Source: Pseudomonas sichuanensis
GTDB lineage: Bacteria; Pseudomonadota; Gammaproteobacteria; Pseudomonadales; Pseudomonadaceae
DNA: 64,000 nt
Direction: 5' to 3'
Assembly (NCBI RefSeq): GCF_003231305.1
Contig: NZ_QKVM01000002.1
Location: 62,001-126,000 of the forward strand
In this document: positions 52,070 through 61,633 of the stretch, piece after piece
Layout of the letters: each line of letters opens with the position of its first letter
Position numbering within the stretch: the stretch's first letter is position 1
The notes under the pieces: model-generated
The model's database searches: none
Told to the model about the DNA's origin: nothing
What the model saw: only the letters and a program-made list of their open reading frames with translations
Made by a program: the position numbers and the translations under genes

Positions 52070-53482
52070 TTACTGGAGCAGTTTCAGGACCGAGGATGGC
52101 AGCTGGTTAGCCTGCGACAGGATCGCAGTCGAAGCCTGCTGCAGGGTCTGCTGCTTGGTCAGCTCTGCAGTTTCCGAAGCGAAGTCCACGTCCTGCACGG
52201 TGGAGCGGGCAGCGGTGGAGTTCTTCTGGATGTTCTGCAGGTTGTCGACGGTGGTGGTCAGACGGTTCTGGGTAGCACCCAGGCCCGAACGGACGCTGTC
52301 GATCGAACCGATGGCCTTGTCGATAACGGCCAGGGCGTTCTGAGCCTTGGTGGCGTCGGTGACGTCGGTTTGCGAGATGGTGGTCTTGGCCGAGGTAACG
52401 GTTGCAGCACCGAACAGAGCAGTAGCGCCGCCCAGCGAGAAGCCTTTGGCCGAGTCCAGCGAGACAGCGCCGGTGACCACCTTGGCAGCAGCACCCAGGG
52501 CAGCGCCAGCAGCGAAGTTGCCGGAGCCGTCTTTGGCAGCGATCGAGATGTTGGCCTGGGCGTTGGCGTCAGCACCCGAGAAGCTGATGTTCTCACCGGT
52601 GTCCGACTTGATGCTCAGGGTTTTCTTGACTTCGTCGTAGTTGACGCTGATACCCAGCTTGGCAGCGTTGGATTTCAGCTGGTCGGCCAGGCCGGCCTTG
52701 TCAGTCACGCCCACGAAGTCAACAGTGCCGCTGGAACCGACAGACAGCTTGAAGTTGGCCGGAGTAGCGCCGGTTACGTCCAGTTGCAGTTCGGTGCTGG
52801 CGGTTGCGGTCAGACCACCGATCGAGCCGTTCAGATCGCTGGCGATCTGCTTGGCGGAGGCACCAGCAGCGTAGGCGACAGTGGCGGTTTGGCCGTTGCC
52901 GGTAACGGAGAGGCTGCCAGCAGCCAGGCCGCTCGCGCTCGGGGCGATGGCGGTGGACTTGACCTGCTGCGAACCGATGTTGCTGGCAGCAACGTTTTCC
53001 AGGCTCAGGTTGATGGTTTCGTTGGCGTTGGCGCCGACCTGGATGGCCTTGGTGCCGTACGAGCCGTCCAGCAGCTTCTGGCCACCGAAGGTGGTGGTAG
53101 CGGAGATACGGTTCAGCTCGGAAGTCAGAGCCTGGTATTCGTCGTTGTTCGACTTACGGTCGTCGGCGCTCAGGGAGCCAGTAGCCGAGGACAGAGCCAG
53201 GGTACGCATTTTTTGCAGGATGTCGGTCGAAGCCTGCATTGCGCCTTCGGCGGTCTGGGCGATCGAGATACCGTCGTTGGCGTTCTTCACTGCCTGGCCC
53301 AGGCCGTTGATCTGGCTGGTCAGACGGTTGGCGATCTGCAGGCCGGCAGCGTCGTCTTTGGCGCTGTTGATGCGCAGGCCGGAAGACAGGCGCTGCATCG
53401 AAGTGGTCTGGGCGGTGCTGGCCTTGTTCAGGTTAACCTGAGTAGTAACCGAAGCAATGTTGGTGTTTACAGTTAAAGCCAT
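52070..53482 (-). CDS. fliC: Flagellin FliC
   Basis: 470 residues. Conserved D0/D1 N-terminus ([20 protein letters not shown]...) and C-terminus (...[20 protein letters not shown]) enclose a variable centre rich in Ala, Ser, Thr and Gly, the expected O-glycosylation surface. The flg22-type immune epitope is present (about residues 30-51, [18 protein letters not shown] then LQIA). Codon choice is strongly biased as in highly expressed genes. Start ATG has GAGGA seven bases upstream; sigma-28 promoter at 53563-53590. Confidence 0.97.
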   Translation of the reverse strand: MALTVNTNIASVTTQVNLNKASTAQTTSMQRLSSGLRINSAKDDAAGLQIANRLTSQINGLGQAVKNANDGISIAQTAEGAMQASTDILQKMRTLALSSATGSLSADDRKSNNDEYQALTSELNRISATTTFGGQKLLDGSYGTKAIQVGANANETINLSLENVAASNIGSQQVKSTAIAPSASGLAAGSLSVTGNGQTATVAYAAGASAKQIASDLNGSIGGLTATASTELQLDVTGATPANFKLSVGSSGTVDFVGVTDKAGLADQLKSNAAKLGISVNYDEVKKTLSIKSDTGENISFSGADANAQANISIAAKDGSGNFAAGAALGAAAKVVTGAVSLDSAKGFSLGGATALFGAATVTSAKTTISQTDVTDATKAQNALAVIDKAIGSIDSVRSGLGATQNRLTTTVDNLQNIQKNSTAARSTVQDVDFASETAELTKQQTLQQASTAILSQANQLPSSVLKLLQ

Positions 53483-53562
53483 GACGAAATCCTCGTTGGA
53501 TGGGTACTGCGGCTTCCGGCCCTGGCATCCGCCGGGTATGGCCTAGAGAACCTTCGTAATGT

Positions 53563-53590
53563 TTATCGTCGTTTGCGGGGGTTGCTTGAG
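53563..53590 (-). promoter_or_regulatory. Sigma-28 (FliA) promoter of fliC
   Basis: Minus strand CTCAAG...(14 bases)...GACGATAA: -35 TCAAG at 53585-53589, -10 GACGATAA at 53563-53570, close to the Pseudomonas FliA consensus TCAAG-N(12-14)-GCCGATA. About 80 bases before the fliC ATG. Immediately upstream lies an A10 run in an inverted repeat. Confidence 0.75.
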
Positions 53591-53613
53591 GGCATTTGCA
53601 AAAAAAAAATGCC
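53591..53613. repeat. Homopolymer A10 within a GGCAT/ATGCC inverted repeat
   Basis: GGCATTTGC, ten adenines (53600-53609), then TGCC. The ends can pair (GGCAT/ATGCC). It abuts the -35 of the fliC promoter, where an A-tract could act as an UP-like element. Confidence 0.55.
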
Positions 53614-53673
53614 ATCACGCTGCCACCCCCACGAAATCAGGGGCTTATGGCTTTTCAACACGTATTCGAAGGC

Positions 53674-53713
53674 AAAAAAAAGCGCCTGGCGGAATACGCC
53701 AGGCGCTTTTTTT
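53674..53713. terminator. Bidirectional terminator between the ketosynthase gene and fliC promoter
   Basis: AGCGCCTGGCG (53681-53691) and CGCCAGGCGCT (53697-53707) form a perfect 11-pair stem with loop GAATA, flanked by A-run and T-run on both sides. It serves the ketosynthase transcript on the minus strand and insulates fliC. Confidence 0.88.
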
Positions 53714-53725
53714 GACCGCGTCGGA

Positions 53726-54655
53726 TCAGCCGCGATAGAGAATCGCCGAGCCCCACGACAGGCCCACGCCGAAGCCACTGATGGCCACGCGCTTCCAGCT
53801 GCTGTCGAGCATGTGCTTCTGCAGCAGCAGCGGCACGCTGGAGGACACTGTATTGCCGGTTTCGAGCATGTCCTTGACGAACTTCTCCGGGTGCTGCTCT
53901 TCAAAGCGTCGCGCCACCGCATCGACGATCGCCGCGCTGCCCTGATGGATGCAGAAGGCATCGATATCGGACGACTGCAGGCCGCTGGCATCGAGCAGCT
54001 CATGCAGGTGCGCCGGCACCTTGACCAGGGCGAAGTTGAACACCTGGCGGCCGTTCATGAAGAAATTGCCGTTGGTGACCTTCAGGTGCTCGGCACCGGA
54101 ACCGTCGGTACCGAAACGCGCCTCGCCCAGTTGCCATACCGCGCCCTCGCCCATCCAGGTGGCGGTGGCGGCATCGCCGAACAGCATGGTGGTGTTGCGG
54201 TCTTCCGGGTCGACGATCTTCGAATACGGGTCGGCGGTGATCAGCAGGCCGTTCTTCAGCCCCGCCGCCTGCATGAAGCCCTTGATCGCGTACAGGCCGT
54301 AGACGTAGCCGGAGCAGCCCAGCGAAACGTCGAACGCCGCCACCCGGGTGGACAGGCCCAGCTTGTGCTGGACGATGGCCGCAGTGTGCGGCAGCCCTTC
54401 TTCGTCACCGTTCTGGGTGACCACGATCAACACATCGATCGACTGCGGATCGAGCTCGGGGTTGCTGGCGAACAAGGCACGGGCGGCCTCGACGCACAGG
54501 TCGGAGGTTTCTTGCTCTTCGGCCTTGCGCGGCAGGAACGACGCGCCGATCTTGCCGAACATGAACTCTTCGTCCTTGCCGAACTTCGCACCCTGGACGT
54601 AGTTGTCCAGGCCAGCGGTGGGCACGTAACTCGCGATGCTTTTGATGCCAATCAT
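53726..54655 (-). CDS. 3-oxoacyl-ACP synthase III-like ketosynthase
   Basis: 309 residues from the ATG at 54655 (MIGIKSIASYVPTAGLD; GGGAA six bases upstream). Thiolase fold with FabH-type triad: Cys in FDVSLGCSGYVYGL, His in FCIHQGSAAIVD, Asn in ETGNTVSSSVPLLLQ. Probably condenses an acyl-CoA or acyl-ACP. A gene of this type next to fliC is also found in P. putida, so it is a stable part of the locus; whether it supplies an acyl group for flagellin glycan or works in lipid metabolism is unknown. Own transcription unit between two terminators. Confidence 0.85.
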   Translation of the reverse strand: MIGIKSIASYVPTAGLDNYVQGAKFGKDEEFMFGKIGASFLPRKAEEQETSDLCVEAARALFASNPELDPQSIDVLIVVTQNGDEEGLPHTAAIVQHKLGLSTRVAAFDVSLGCSGYVYGLYAIKGFMQAAGLKNGLLITADPYSKIVDPEDRNTTMLFGDAATATWMGEGAVWQLGEARFGTDGSGAEHLKVTNGNFFMNGRQVFNFALVKVPAHLHELLDASGLQSSDIDAFCIHQGSAAIVDAVARRFEEQHPEKFVKDMLETGNTVSSSVPLLLQKHMLDSSWKRVAISGFGVGLSWGSAILYRG

Positions 54656-54873
54656 TCTGGCTTCCCAATGAAAACAGGCAAAGACCGCCACTCGATGAAT
54701 TGAGGGCGCCCACTACCGGGTCCGTGACACGCCGACATCGGGCAGGTCACTGGCTAACCGGTAACAAATTGCTGCAGCAGCTGCCGCATAGAATACAGGG
54801 AAGATGCGCGATTTGACTCATTGGTCACACTCATTTGTTGCCAACTGCCGCTCAGCACCGTGCGCCAGGCACA
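54656..54873. promoter_or_regulatory. Upstream region of the ketosynthase gene
   Basis: 218 bases between its start and the flgL terminator. AT-rich patches occur (for example around 54785-54840), but I could not settle on a promoter pair. No RNA gene or open frame with a ribosome site was seen. Confidence 0.35.
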
Positions 54874-54911
54874 AAAAAGCCCCGGCAGCGCGAGGCTGGC
54901 CGGGGCTTTTG
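54874..54911 (-). terminator. Intrinsic terminator after flgL
   Basis: AAAAGCCCCGGC (54875-54886) pairs with GCCGGGGCTTTT (54899-54910), a long GC stem flanked by A/T runs; on the minus strand ends in TTTTTTG. Closes the flg operon. Confidence 0.82.
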
Positions 54912-54924
54912 GGCACCCGCTCAG

Positions 54925-56487
54925 TTACATCTGATTGAACAGGCTCAGCTTGGAGATCTGCGTGAAGCTCAGCTGCGAAGCCTGCAGCATGGCCTGGTGC
55001 AGTGCCAGCATGATCGACGCATCGGCCATGTCGGTGTTGCCGATGGCGTCCTGGGTAGCCTTGTTGGCGGTGGTCAGGCTGGTGTTCTCCTGGCGCTGGA
55101 TATCGAGCGAGTTGCCACGCGCACCGATGGAGCCACGGGTGATATCGACCTGCTCGCGCGCACTGGCCAGGTTGGCGACTGCCGATGCGATGGAGTTCTT
55201 CAGCGCGATGTTCGCCGCATCACCAGTGCCCGGTGCATCCAGCGCGGTACGCAGCTGGCTGATGGTCTCCAGCACGCTTTGGTTCTGGTGGGTGTTGGCA
55301 TTGACCGCAAACTGGTCACCCGCCTGCGGCGCGCCGGACACCTGGTAGGTAACGCCCGCCACCGTCAGCGCCGGCGCGGTGAAGGTGCCGCTGGCCACTA
55401 CCTTGCTGTCGGCGGTCAAGGGCTGCGCGTAGAGCTCGTAGGTGTTGGCGCCGGTAAACTTGATGACCGCACCGCTGTCGGGGAACGTGCTGCGGTAGGC
55501 CGTCGGGTCGGTCACCGCACCGCTGGTGATCTGCGCGCTCGAAGGGTTGCCGGCACCACGGACGGTGGTCAGCGAGTCGGGGCGCGCCTGCAAGGAGAAC
55601 TCATGGCCGGCGACGGCAGCATTGGGGTCATCACCTTCCTGCAGCGTGACGCTGATCTCGAACTCGACACCCCGGAACGCGATGCGGTTACCGCCCTCGG
55701 CCTTGCTGTCGAAGGTGCCGTTGGTCGGGGTTTCGGCAGTGATGTCGTTACCCAGGGCATCGGTCACGGTGTACTGGGTGCCACTGGTGAAGGTGACCTT
55801 GTATGGCTGGCCGGCGTTGAAGTTGCTGTTGTACGCGCTGCTCGAGGTCAGCAGGCCCGGCGAGACCGCGACGCGACCATCATCGACCGGCGGCGCCACC
55901 AGGGCGGACTCGGTACGGCTCTTGTTCTTGGCCGAATCGAAGATGCTGAAGCCGGTGTCGTTGGTCGCCAGCTTCAGGGTGTCGGACACCTGCAGGCTCA
56001 GCTGGGTCTGGTCACCCTGGTAGCTGTAGCTGCCGTCGGCATTGCGCACATAGGGCGGCGACGAGGTCTTGGTGCCGCCGAACATGTAGTCGCCATTGGC
56101 ATCGCGCGAGTTGAGCAGGCCGAAGATGTTTGCCTCGATCTCCTTGAGCTCGCTGCTGATGGAGGTGCGGTCGGCCGCACTGATCCCGGCGCCGCCCGCA
56201 CGAAGGGCCAGGTCACTGGCGCGCTGCATGGCGTCGTTGATGGTGGCCAGCACGCTCTCTTCCTGCAGCAGCGAGTTGTTCACCGTGGTCATGTTGCCGT
56301 CGTACTGCTTGAGCAGGGCCTGTTGCTGCTGCAGCAGCAGCAGGCGTGCGGCGCCTACCGGGTCGTCACCGGCGGACTGGATGCGCACGCCGGTATCGAT
56401 CTGCTGCTTGACCTTCATCAGGTTGGCAAAGTTGCTGGTGTAGCTGGTAGCGCTCGACTCATAGAACTGAGCGGTGGAAATACGCAC
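54925..56487 (-). CDS. flgL: Hook-filament junction protein FlgL (HAP3)
   Basis: 520 residues, longer than enteric FlgL (~317) because of an expanded middle region. Flagellin-like N-terminus (RISTAQFYESSATSYTSNFANLMK, DDPVGAARLLLLQQQ) and C-terminus (ADASIMLALHQAMLQASQLSFTQISKLSLFNQM in part). Start is a GTG at 56487 with AAGGAG eight bases upstream. Last gene of flgFGHIJKL, twelve bases after flgK. Confidence 0.94.
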   Translation of the reverse strand: MRISTAQFYESSATSYTSNFANLMKVKQQIDTGVRIQSAGDDPVGAARLLLLQQQQALLKQYDGNMTTVNNSLLQEESVLATINDAMQRASDLALRAGGAGISAADRTSISSELKEIEANIFGLLNSRDANGDYMFGGTKTSSPPYVRNADGSYSYQGDQTQLSLQVSDTLKLATNDTGFSIFDSAKNKSRTESALVAPPVDDGRVAVSPGLLTSSSAYNSNFNAGQPYKVTFTSGTQYTVTDALGNDITAETPTNGTFDSKAEGGNRIAFRGVEFEISVTLQEGDDPNAAVAGHEFSLQARPDSLTTVRGAGNPSSAQITSGAVTDPTAYRSTFPDSGAVIKFTGANTYELYAQPLTADSKVVASGTFTAPALTVAGVTYQVSGAPQAGDQFAVNANTHQNQSVLETISQLRTALDAPGTGDAANIALKNSIASAVANLASAREQVDITRGSIGARGNSLDIQRQENTSLTTANKATQDAIGNTDMADASIMLALHQAMLQASQLSFTQISKLSLFNQM

Positions 56488-56499
56488 GATGGCTACTCC

Positions 56500-58539
56500 T
56501 TACAATGCGTTGATCAGGGTGGCGAAGGTTTCCTGCGCCGCCTTGATGATTTGCGAAGACGCGGTGTAGTAGTGCTGGAACTTGATCAGGTTGGCCGCCT
56601 CATCGTCCAGGTTGACACCGGAAACTCCATTACGGGCTTCCTTGGCCGAGTCGTAAACGGCCTTGGTCGCCGTGGTATCGATTTGGGCCTGGCTGGCCTT
56701 GGCACCGACCCGCTCCACCATCGAGGCATAGGCCGAAGTGAAGCTGCTGCCGCCACCGGAATTGACACCGACCGTGGCCTTGGTCTGCAGGTCGAGCAGC
56801 GCTTGGGCATTGCGGTTGTCGGACTTGCCGGCGACGTTGAAGCCCATGCTGAACGAGTCGTCCTCCGCCGGGCTGCCGCCGACCGAGGTCTCCAGGCTGA
56901 ACGAACGCGGGTTGCCGCTACCGTCGAGAATGGGCGCCCCGGCCGCATCGACCATCGGCACGTTGATCGTCAGCTTGTTTTCCTGGCCGGGCACGATGGT
57001 GCCGGTACCAATGTTGTTGCCCTTGGCATCGAACAGGGTGTAGCCCTGGGTGCCGCCGCTGGCCGCACCGAACACCATGCGCACCGGCATCGAGTGCTTG
57101 ATCGAATCCTGGATCAGCGCGGTGTCGGCACCGCCGTAGATATCCAGCTTCGCACCCAGGTTCGGCTGGCTGATGGTACCGGTACCGTCGTTGCCGCTGC
57201 CGATGGTGGCGTTGATCGGCCCGGCGAAGGCCAGCTTGTTGGCATCGGTGAGAGTGGTGCTGATCGAGCCCGCAGCCGCGCGGGTTGGGATCACCTTGAA
57301 GCTGTCGCCCGCCGCCAGGCCGCCACCGTTGAGCTTCAGGGTGAAGCCATCGATGACCGGTGGTGGCGTGGTGTTCAGGTCGAAGCTGCCCATGTCGGTG
57401 CCGTCGGAACGGCGCACGCTGTACTGGGTGCCGCTGGTGAAGGTGACCTGGTAGTCGTGGGTGGTCAGCAGGCTGCTGTCGGCAATGGTCACGTCCAGGT
57501 TGCCGGAGCCGGCGCTGTTGCCGGTGGCACCCAGGCTGCGCTGGCTGATCGCCGCGGCGCTGTTGATGCTGGAGAACAACGCGCTGCCGAACTGACCGTT
57601 GGCATCCAGGCCCTGCCCCAGCTGGCTGTTGATGCTGTCGGTCACCACCAGGGCCACGCGGCCCAGCTCGTTCATCGACGGGTTGAGCACGTCCTGGCGA
57701 TAGCGCAACAGGCCGCCGATCTGCCCGCCCGTGATGACCGAGGTGACGTCCGAGGAGAAGGTCGGGTAGTTGACCTGCAGGCTGTACTGACTCTTGTCGG
57801 CGGCGCTCGGCCCGGCGGTCAGGGTGTTGGAGCGGTTGCCGGTGACCAGCGACTGGCCGGTACCCAGGTACACGTCGTAGTTGCCGTCACGCTCCTGCAC
57901 GGTGACACCCACCAGCTCATTGAGCTGGCGCACCGCCTCGCTGCGCGCATCCAGCAGGGTGTTCGGCGTGGCGCCGGACGCCGACAGCTGGGTGATCTGC
58001 TTGTTCAGGTCGGCAATGCTCGAGGTGAGCTTGTTGACCTGGCCGGCAAGGGTATCGAGCTGGCTGTTGATGCTTTCGTTCTGTTTGTTCAATTCACTGG
58101 AGATGGAATTGAAGCGGTTGCTCAGGGTTTGCGCCTGGGTCAGCAGCAACTGCCGGGACGCCACGTCGCCGGGCTTGGCCGAGGCGGTCTGCAGGGCCGA
58201 GAAGAATGCGGTCAGCACCGAGCTGATACCGGTGCTGCTGTCGCCCAGCAGTTTGTCGACACTGCCGATCTGATCAAGGTAGGTCGCCGCATCGGTGCTC
58301 AGCGAGGTCGCGGTACGCAGCTGGTTGTCCAGGTAGGCGTTGTAGACCCGGCGAACATCCGCAAGCTGAGTACCGGTACCGATGAAACCCGAGCCGATGT
58401 TGTGTGCAGGCCCCGAGACCTGGAGGGTCTGCTGGCGCGAGTAGCCGGAGGTCGCAGCGTTGGCGATGTTGTTACTGGTGACCGACAGCGCCGCCTGGCT
58501 GGCACTCAGGCCGGACAGCCCGATCGAGATCAGAGACAT
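56500..58539 (-). CDS. flgK: Hook-associated protein FlgK (HAP1)
   Basis: 679 residues. N-terminal rod-type motif SLISIGLSGLSASQAALSVTSNNIANAATSGYSRQ (core ANAATSGYSRQ) and C-terminal GVNLDDEAANLIKFQHYYTASSQIIK. First junction zone on the hook. ATG with AAGGA eight bases upstream. Confidence 0.96.
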   Translation of the reverse strand: MSLISIGLSGLSASQAALSVTSNNIANAATSGYSRQQTLQVSGPAHNIGSGFIGTGTQLADVRRVYNAYLDNQLRTATSLSTDAATYLDQIGSVDKLLGDSSTGISSVLTAFFSALQTASAKPGDVASRQLLLTQAQTLSNRFNSISSELNKQNESINSQLDTLAGQVNKLTSSIADLNKQITQLSASGATPNTLLDARSEAVRQLNELVGVTVQERDGNYDVYLGTGQSLVTGNRSNTLTAGPSAADKSQYSLQVNYPTFSSDVTSVITGGQIGGLLRYRQDVLNPSMNELGRVALVVTDSINSQLGQGLDANGQFGSALFSSINSAAAISQRSLGATGNSAGSGNLDVTIADSSLLTTHDYQVTFTSGTQYSVRRSDGTDMGSFDLNTTPPPVIDGFTLKLNGGGLAAGDSFKVIPTRAAAGSISTTLTDANKLAFAGPINATIGSGNDGTGTISQPNLGAKLDIYGGADTALIQDSIKHSMPVRMVFGAASGGTQGYTLFDAKGNNIGTGTIVPGQENKLTINVPMVDAAGAPILDGSGNPRSFSLETSVGGSPAEDDSFSMGFNVAGKSDNRNAQALLDLQTKATVGVNSGGGSSFTSAYASMVERVGAKASQAQIDTTATKAVYDSAKEARNGVSGVNLDDEAANLIKFQHYYTASSQIIKAAQETFATLINAL

Positions 58540-58549
58540 GGTTCAATCC

Positions 58550-59725
58550 TTATAGATTCGTGGTAGTGCCAGCCATGGCGTATTGCTGGGTGGGCTGCAG
58601 TTGTCGGGCGATGCTGATGATCTTGCGGGCATAGTCCGGGTCGGTTGCGTAACCGGCCTTCTGCAGCTCTCTTGCAAACTGTTCTGGGTTATCGGCTGCA
58701 CCGACCGCATCTTTATAGCGACTGTTGTTCTGCAACAGGCTGACCAGGTCGTGGAAGCTGTCCTGGTAGGAGTCGTACGAGCGGAATGCCGCTGTCTCCT
58801 TGACGAACTGACCGCCACGGAACTCGCTGGTGATCGCCCGCGCCTCGCCACCCTGCCAGTTGCCGGTGGCCTTGATGCCGAACAGGTTGTGGCTGCTGCT
58901 GCCGTCAGGGTTGCGCATGACCGACTTGCCCCAACCGGTTTCCAGCGCCGCCTGGGCCACCAGGTAACGCGGATCGATACCAATGCGCTTGGCCGCCTGC
59001 TCTGCCATCGGCAGCATGGTGCTGACGAAGGCATCGCTGTTGCCAAAGGCCTTGTTGGGGGCCAACGGTGGCTGGGCCACCGCTCGCCCGACGATACGCA
59101 TGCCCTCGGCGGGTGCGGCATAGGTGCGCGCCGGCTGCCAGTCACCGCGGGCGACACCGGCCAGTGACGGCGCATGCTGGGCCGCATCGCCAGTAGCGGA
59201 GGACGGCACGATACCGGCCAGCAGGCGGTCGGTAAGCTTGCCTGGCAAGGCCAGGCGCCGCGAGTTGAGGGCCGCCACATCGTTGCGCCCGGCAGCGGGC
59301 TGTTCGGCCCGCGCAGGCTCGCCCACCCGGCTACCCCACAGCGCCGGGGCCGGCCCATCGATACGCGGGAACGGGCTGGTATTGACCGTGCTGGCCTTGC
59401 GCTTGCTCAGCTGGCGCACCAGCACATCCTGCAGGCCGATGCCGCCCCCTTCGCGGGACATGCTCACGGCCAGCTGCTGGTCGTACATGTCACGGTACTG
59501 CTTGGTCGTATCGCTGTTCATCGGGTTTTCTTCGTCGGCCAGCACATCACTGGCCTTGCGCGAGGCCTTGAGCATCTCGCTGACGAACAACGACTCGAAT
59601 TCCTGGGCCACCTTGCGGATGTTGCCCTCACTGTCGCGATCACCGCGCTTGAGCGAGCTCAGGCGATTGAGGTCGGTGTAGGCACCGCTGTCGACATGGC
59701 CGGAAACCTGGCTTTTCGGATTCAT
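58550..59725 (-). CDS. flgJ: Flagellar rod cap/peptidoglycan hydrolase FlgJ
   Basis: 391 residues. N-terminal rod-cap domain (VAQEFESLFVSEMLKASRKASDV in part), Ala/Pro-rich linker with a low-complexity stretch, and C-terminal glucosaminidase domain (~235-380) with LVAQAALETGWGKS (catalytic Glu) and NLFGIKATGNWQG. Drills the peptidoglycan for rod passage. Export is through the flagellar gate. Confidence 0.95.
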   Translation of the reverse strand: MNPKSQVSGHVDSGAYTDLNRLSSLKRGDRDSEGNIRKVAQEFESLFVSEMLKASRKASDVLADEENPMNSDTTKQYRDMYDQQLAVSMSREGGGIGLQDVLVRQLSKRKASTVNTSPFPRIDGPAPALWGSRVGEPARAEQPAAGRNDVAALNSRRLALPGKLTDRLLAGIVPSSATGDAAQHAPSLAGVARGDWQPARTYAAPAEGMRIVGRAVAQPPLAPNKAFGNSDAFVSTMLPMAEQAAKRIGIDPRYLVAQAALETGWGKSVMRNPDGSSSHNLFGIKATGNWQGGEARAITSEFRGGQFVKETAAFRSYDSYQDSFHDLVSLLQNNSRYKDAVGAADNPEQFARELQKAGYATDPDYARKIISIARQLQPTQQYAMAGTTTNL

Positions 59726-59736
59726 CCCAGGCGTCC

Positions 59737-60852
59737 TCAGATCACGATCAGGTCGGCCTGCAACGCGCCGGCCTGCTTCAGGGCTTCAAGGATGGCCATC
59801 AGGTCGCTTGGCGCAGCGCCGACCTGGTTAACCGCGCGGACGATTTCATCCAGGGTGGTACCTGGGCCGAACTTGAACATCGGCTTGGCTTCCTGCTGGG
59901 CATTGACCCGCGAGCGCGGCACGACGGCGGTCTCGCCATTGGAGAACGGCCCCGGCTGGCTGACGATCGGGTCTTCGGTGATGGTCACGGTCAGGCTGCC
60001 GTGGGTAACCGCCGCCGGCGACACCTTGACGTTCTGGCCAATCACGATAGTGCCGGTACGCGAGTTGATGATGACCTTGGCCACGGCCTGGCCGGGGTCG
60101 ATCTCGAGGTTTTCCAGGATCGACAGGTAGTCGACACGCTGGCTCGGGTCCATCGGCGCGGTCACCCGCACCGAGCCACCGTCCAGGGCCTGGGCCACCC
60201 CTGGGCCAAGCAGTTCGTTGACCTTGTCGACGATGCGCTTGGCCGTGGTGAAGTCGGGCCGGTTGAGGTTCAGCGTCAGGCTGTTGCCCTGGTTGAAACC
60301 GCTCGGCACTGCACGCTCGACGCTCGCACCGCCCGGAATGCGGCCAGCCGACGGGACGTTGACGGTGATCTTCGAGCCATCCCGGCCTTCGGCGTCGAAA
60401 CCACCGACCACCAGGTTGCCCTGGGCGATGGCGTAGACGTTGCCGTCGATACCCTTGAGCGGGGTCATCAGCAGGCTGCCGCCGCGCAGGCTCTTGGAGT
60501 TACCGATCGACGACACGGTGATGTCGACCACCTGGCCGGGCTTGGCGAAGGCCGGCAGGTCGGCATGCACCGACACCGCGGCAACGTTCTTCAACTGCAC
60601 GTTGCCCGAACCCGGCGGCACCTTGATGCCGAACTGCGACAACATGTTGTTGAAGGTCTGCAGGGTGAACGGGGTCTGGGTGGTCTGGTCGCCCGTACCG
60701 TTGAGCCCCACCACCAGACCGTAGCCGATCAGCTGGTTGGCACGCACGCCGGAAATACTGGCGATGTCCTTCAAGCGCTCGGCGTGGGCGCCGAACGCAC
60801 AGGACAGAAGAAGTGTCGCGGCAATCAACCGCCTAGCGTTGAACATGGTCAT
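59737..60852 (-). CDS. flgI: Flagellar P-ring protein FlgI
   Basis: 371 residues with a Sec signal peptide ([16 protein letters not shown], cut before ERLKDIA). [26 protein letters not shown] is the FlgI opening (core [19 protein letters not shown]). Periplasmic ring around the rod. Start at 60852 or the ATG two codons later. Confidence 0.96.
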   Translation of the reverse strand: MTMFNARRLIAATLLLSCAFGAHAERLKDIASISGVRANQLIGYGLVVGLNGTGDQTTQTPFTLQTFNNMLSQFGIKVPPGSGNVQLKNVAAVSVHADLPAFAKPGQVVDITVSSIGNSKSLRGGSLLMTPLKGIDGNVYAIAQGNLVVGGFDAEGRDGSKITVNVPSAGRIPGGASVERAVPSGFNQGNSLTLNLNRPDFTTAKRIVDKVNELLGPGVAQALDGGSVRVTAPMDPSQRVDYLSILENLEIDPGQAVAKVIINSRTGTIVIGQNVKVSPAAVTHGSLTVTITEDPIVSQPGPFSNGETAVVPRSRVNAQQEAKPMFKFGPGTTLDEIVRAVNQVGAAPSDLMAILEALKQAGALQADLIVI

Positions 60853-60858
60853 CCGTAC

Positions 60859-61554
60859 TCAGAAGGGCCAGAGCGGGCTGATGAAGAAACGGTCCAGCCA
60901 ACCGGGCTGGCTGGCATCGGCGAACGAGCCGGTGCCCGAATAGGTGATGCGCGCGTCGGCCACGCGAGTGGACGGCACGGTGTTGTCCGTGGCGATGTCA
61001 TCGGCACGCACCAGGCCTGCGATGCGCACCAGCTCTTCGCCGGTGTTCAGGGTCATCCACTTCTCGCCGCGCACGGCGATGATGCCGTTGGGCAGCACTT
61101 CCGCGACGGTGACGGTGATCGAACCGGTCAGGGTGTTGCCCTGGGTCGCCTTGCTGTCGCCCTTGGTGGTGCGGTCACCGTTGTAACCGGCCTCGAGGGT
61201 CAGATCGCCGCTGCCCAGCGGGTTGTTGGTGTTGGGGATGGTGCCGAACAACGAGGTCAGGCCGATATTGGCCTTGCTGTTCTTCTGGATCTGCGAGCCG
61301 GCATTCTTGCTCGCCGAGGTGCGCTCGTTGAGGGTGATGGTGATGATGTCACCGACCCGGAACGCCTTGCGATCGGTATACAGGCCCTGCTCGAAGCCGG
61401 CCTGGTAGATCGAGCCGTTGTTGGCCGCCGCCGGCAACGGGGTGCGCGGCAACACCGGCGCATAGTACGGGTCGTTTGGCTTGGGCGTCGGCGCGACGCA
61501 ACCGGCCAGCAACACCGCCCCCCCCAGGGCGAAAACGGACAACAGACGATTCAT
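60859..61554 (-). CDS. flgH: Flagellar L-ring lipoprotein FlgH
   Basis: 231 residues. Lipoprotein signal with lipobox LLAGC (Cys19) at the end of [37 protein letters not shown] and [17 protein letters not shown] are FlgH blocks. Outer-membrane ring. GAGGTAAG before the ATG. Confidence 0.96.
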   Translation of the reverse strand: MNRLLSVFALGGAVLLAGCVAPTPKPNDPYYAPVLPRTPLPAAANNGSIYQAGFEQGLYTDRKAFRVGDIITITLNERTSASKNAGSQIQKNSKANIGLTSLFGTIPNTNNPLGSGDLTLEAGYNGDRTTKGDSKATQGNTLTGSITVTVAEVLPNGIIAVRGEKWMTLNTGEELVRIAGLVRADDIATDNTVPSTRVADARITYSGTGSFADASQPGWLDRFFISPLWPF

Positions 61555-61633
61555 GACGCTTACCTCATGGTGTAACGGGCGCTGCTACAGCGAGCGAATG
61601 GTCAATGGCCCGCACCCGGCGGGCCATCAGGGC

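Noticed and set aside
54835..58566. A 1243-codon plus-strand frame opposite flgK/flgL
   Set aside because: Shadow frame with Gly/Val/Ala/Arg repeats; FlgL and FlgK on the other strand have full family signatures and ribosome sites.
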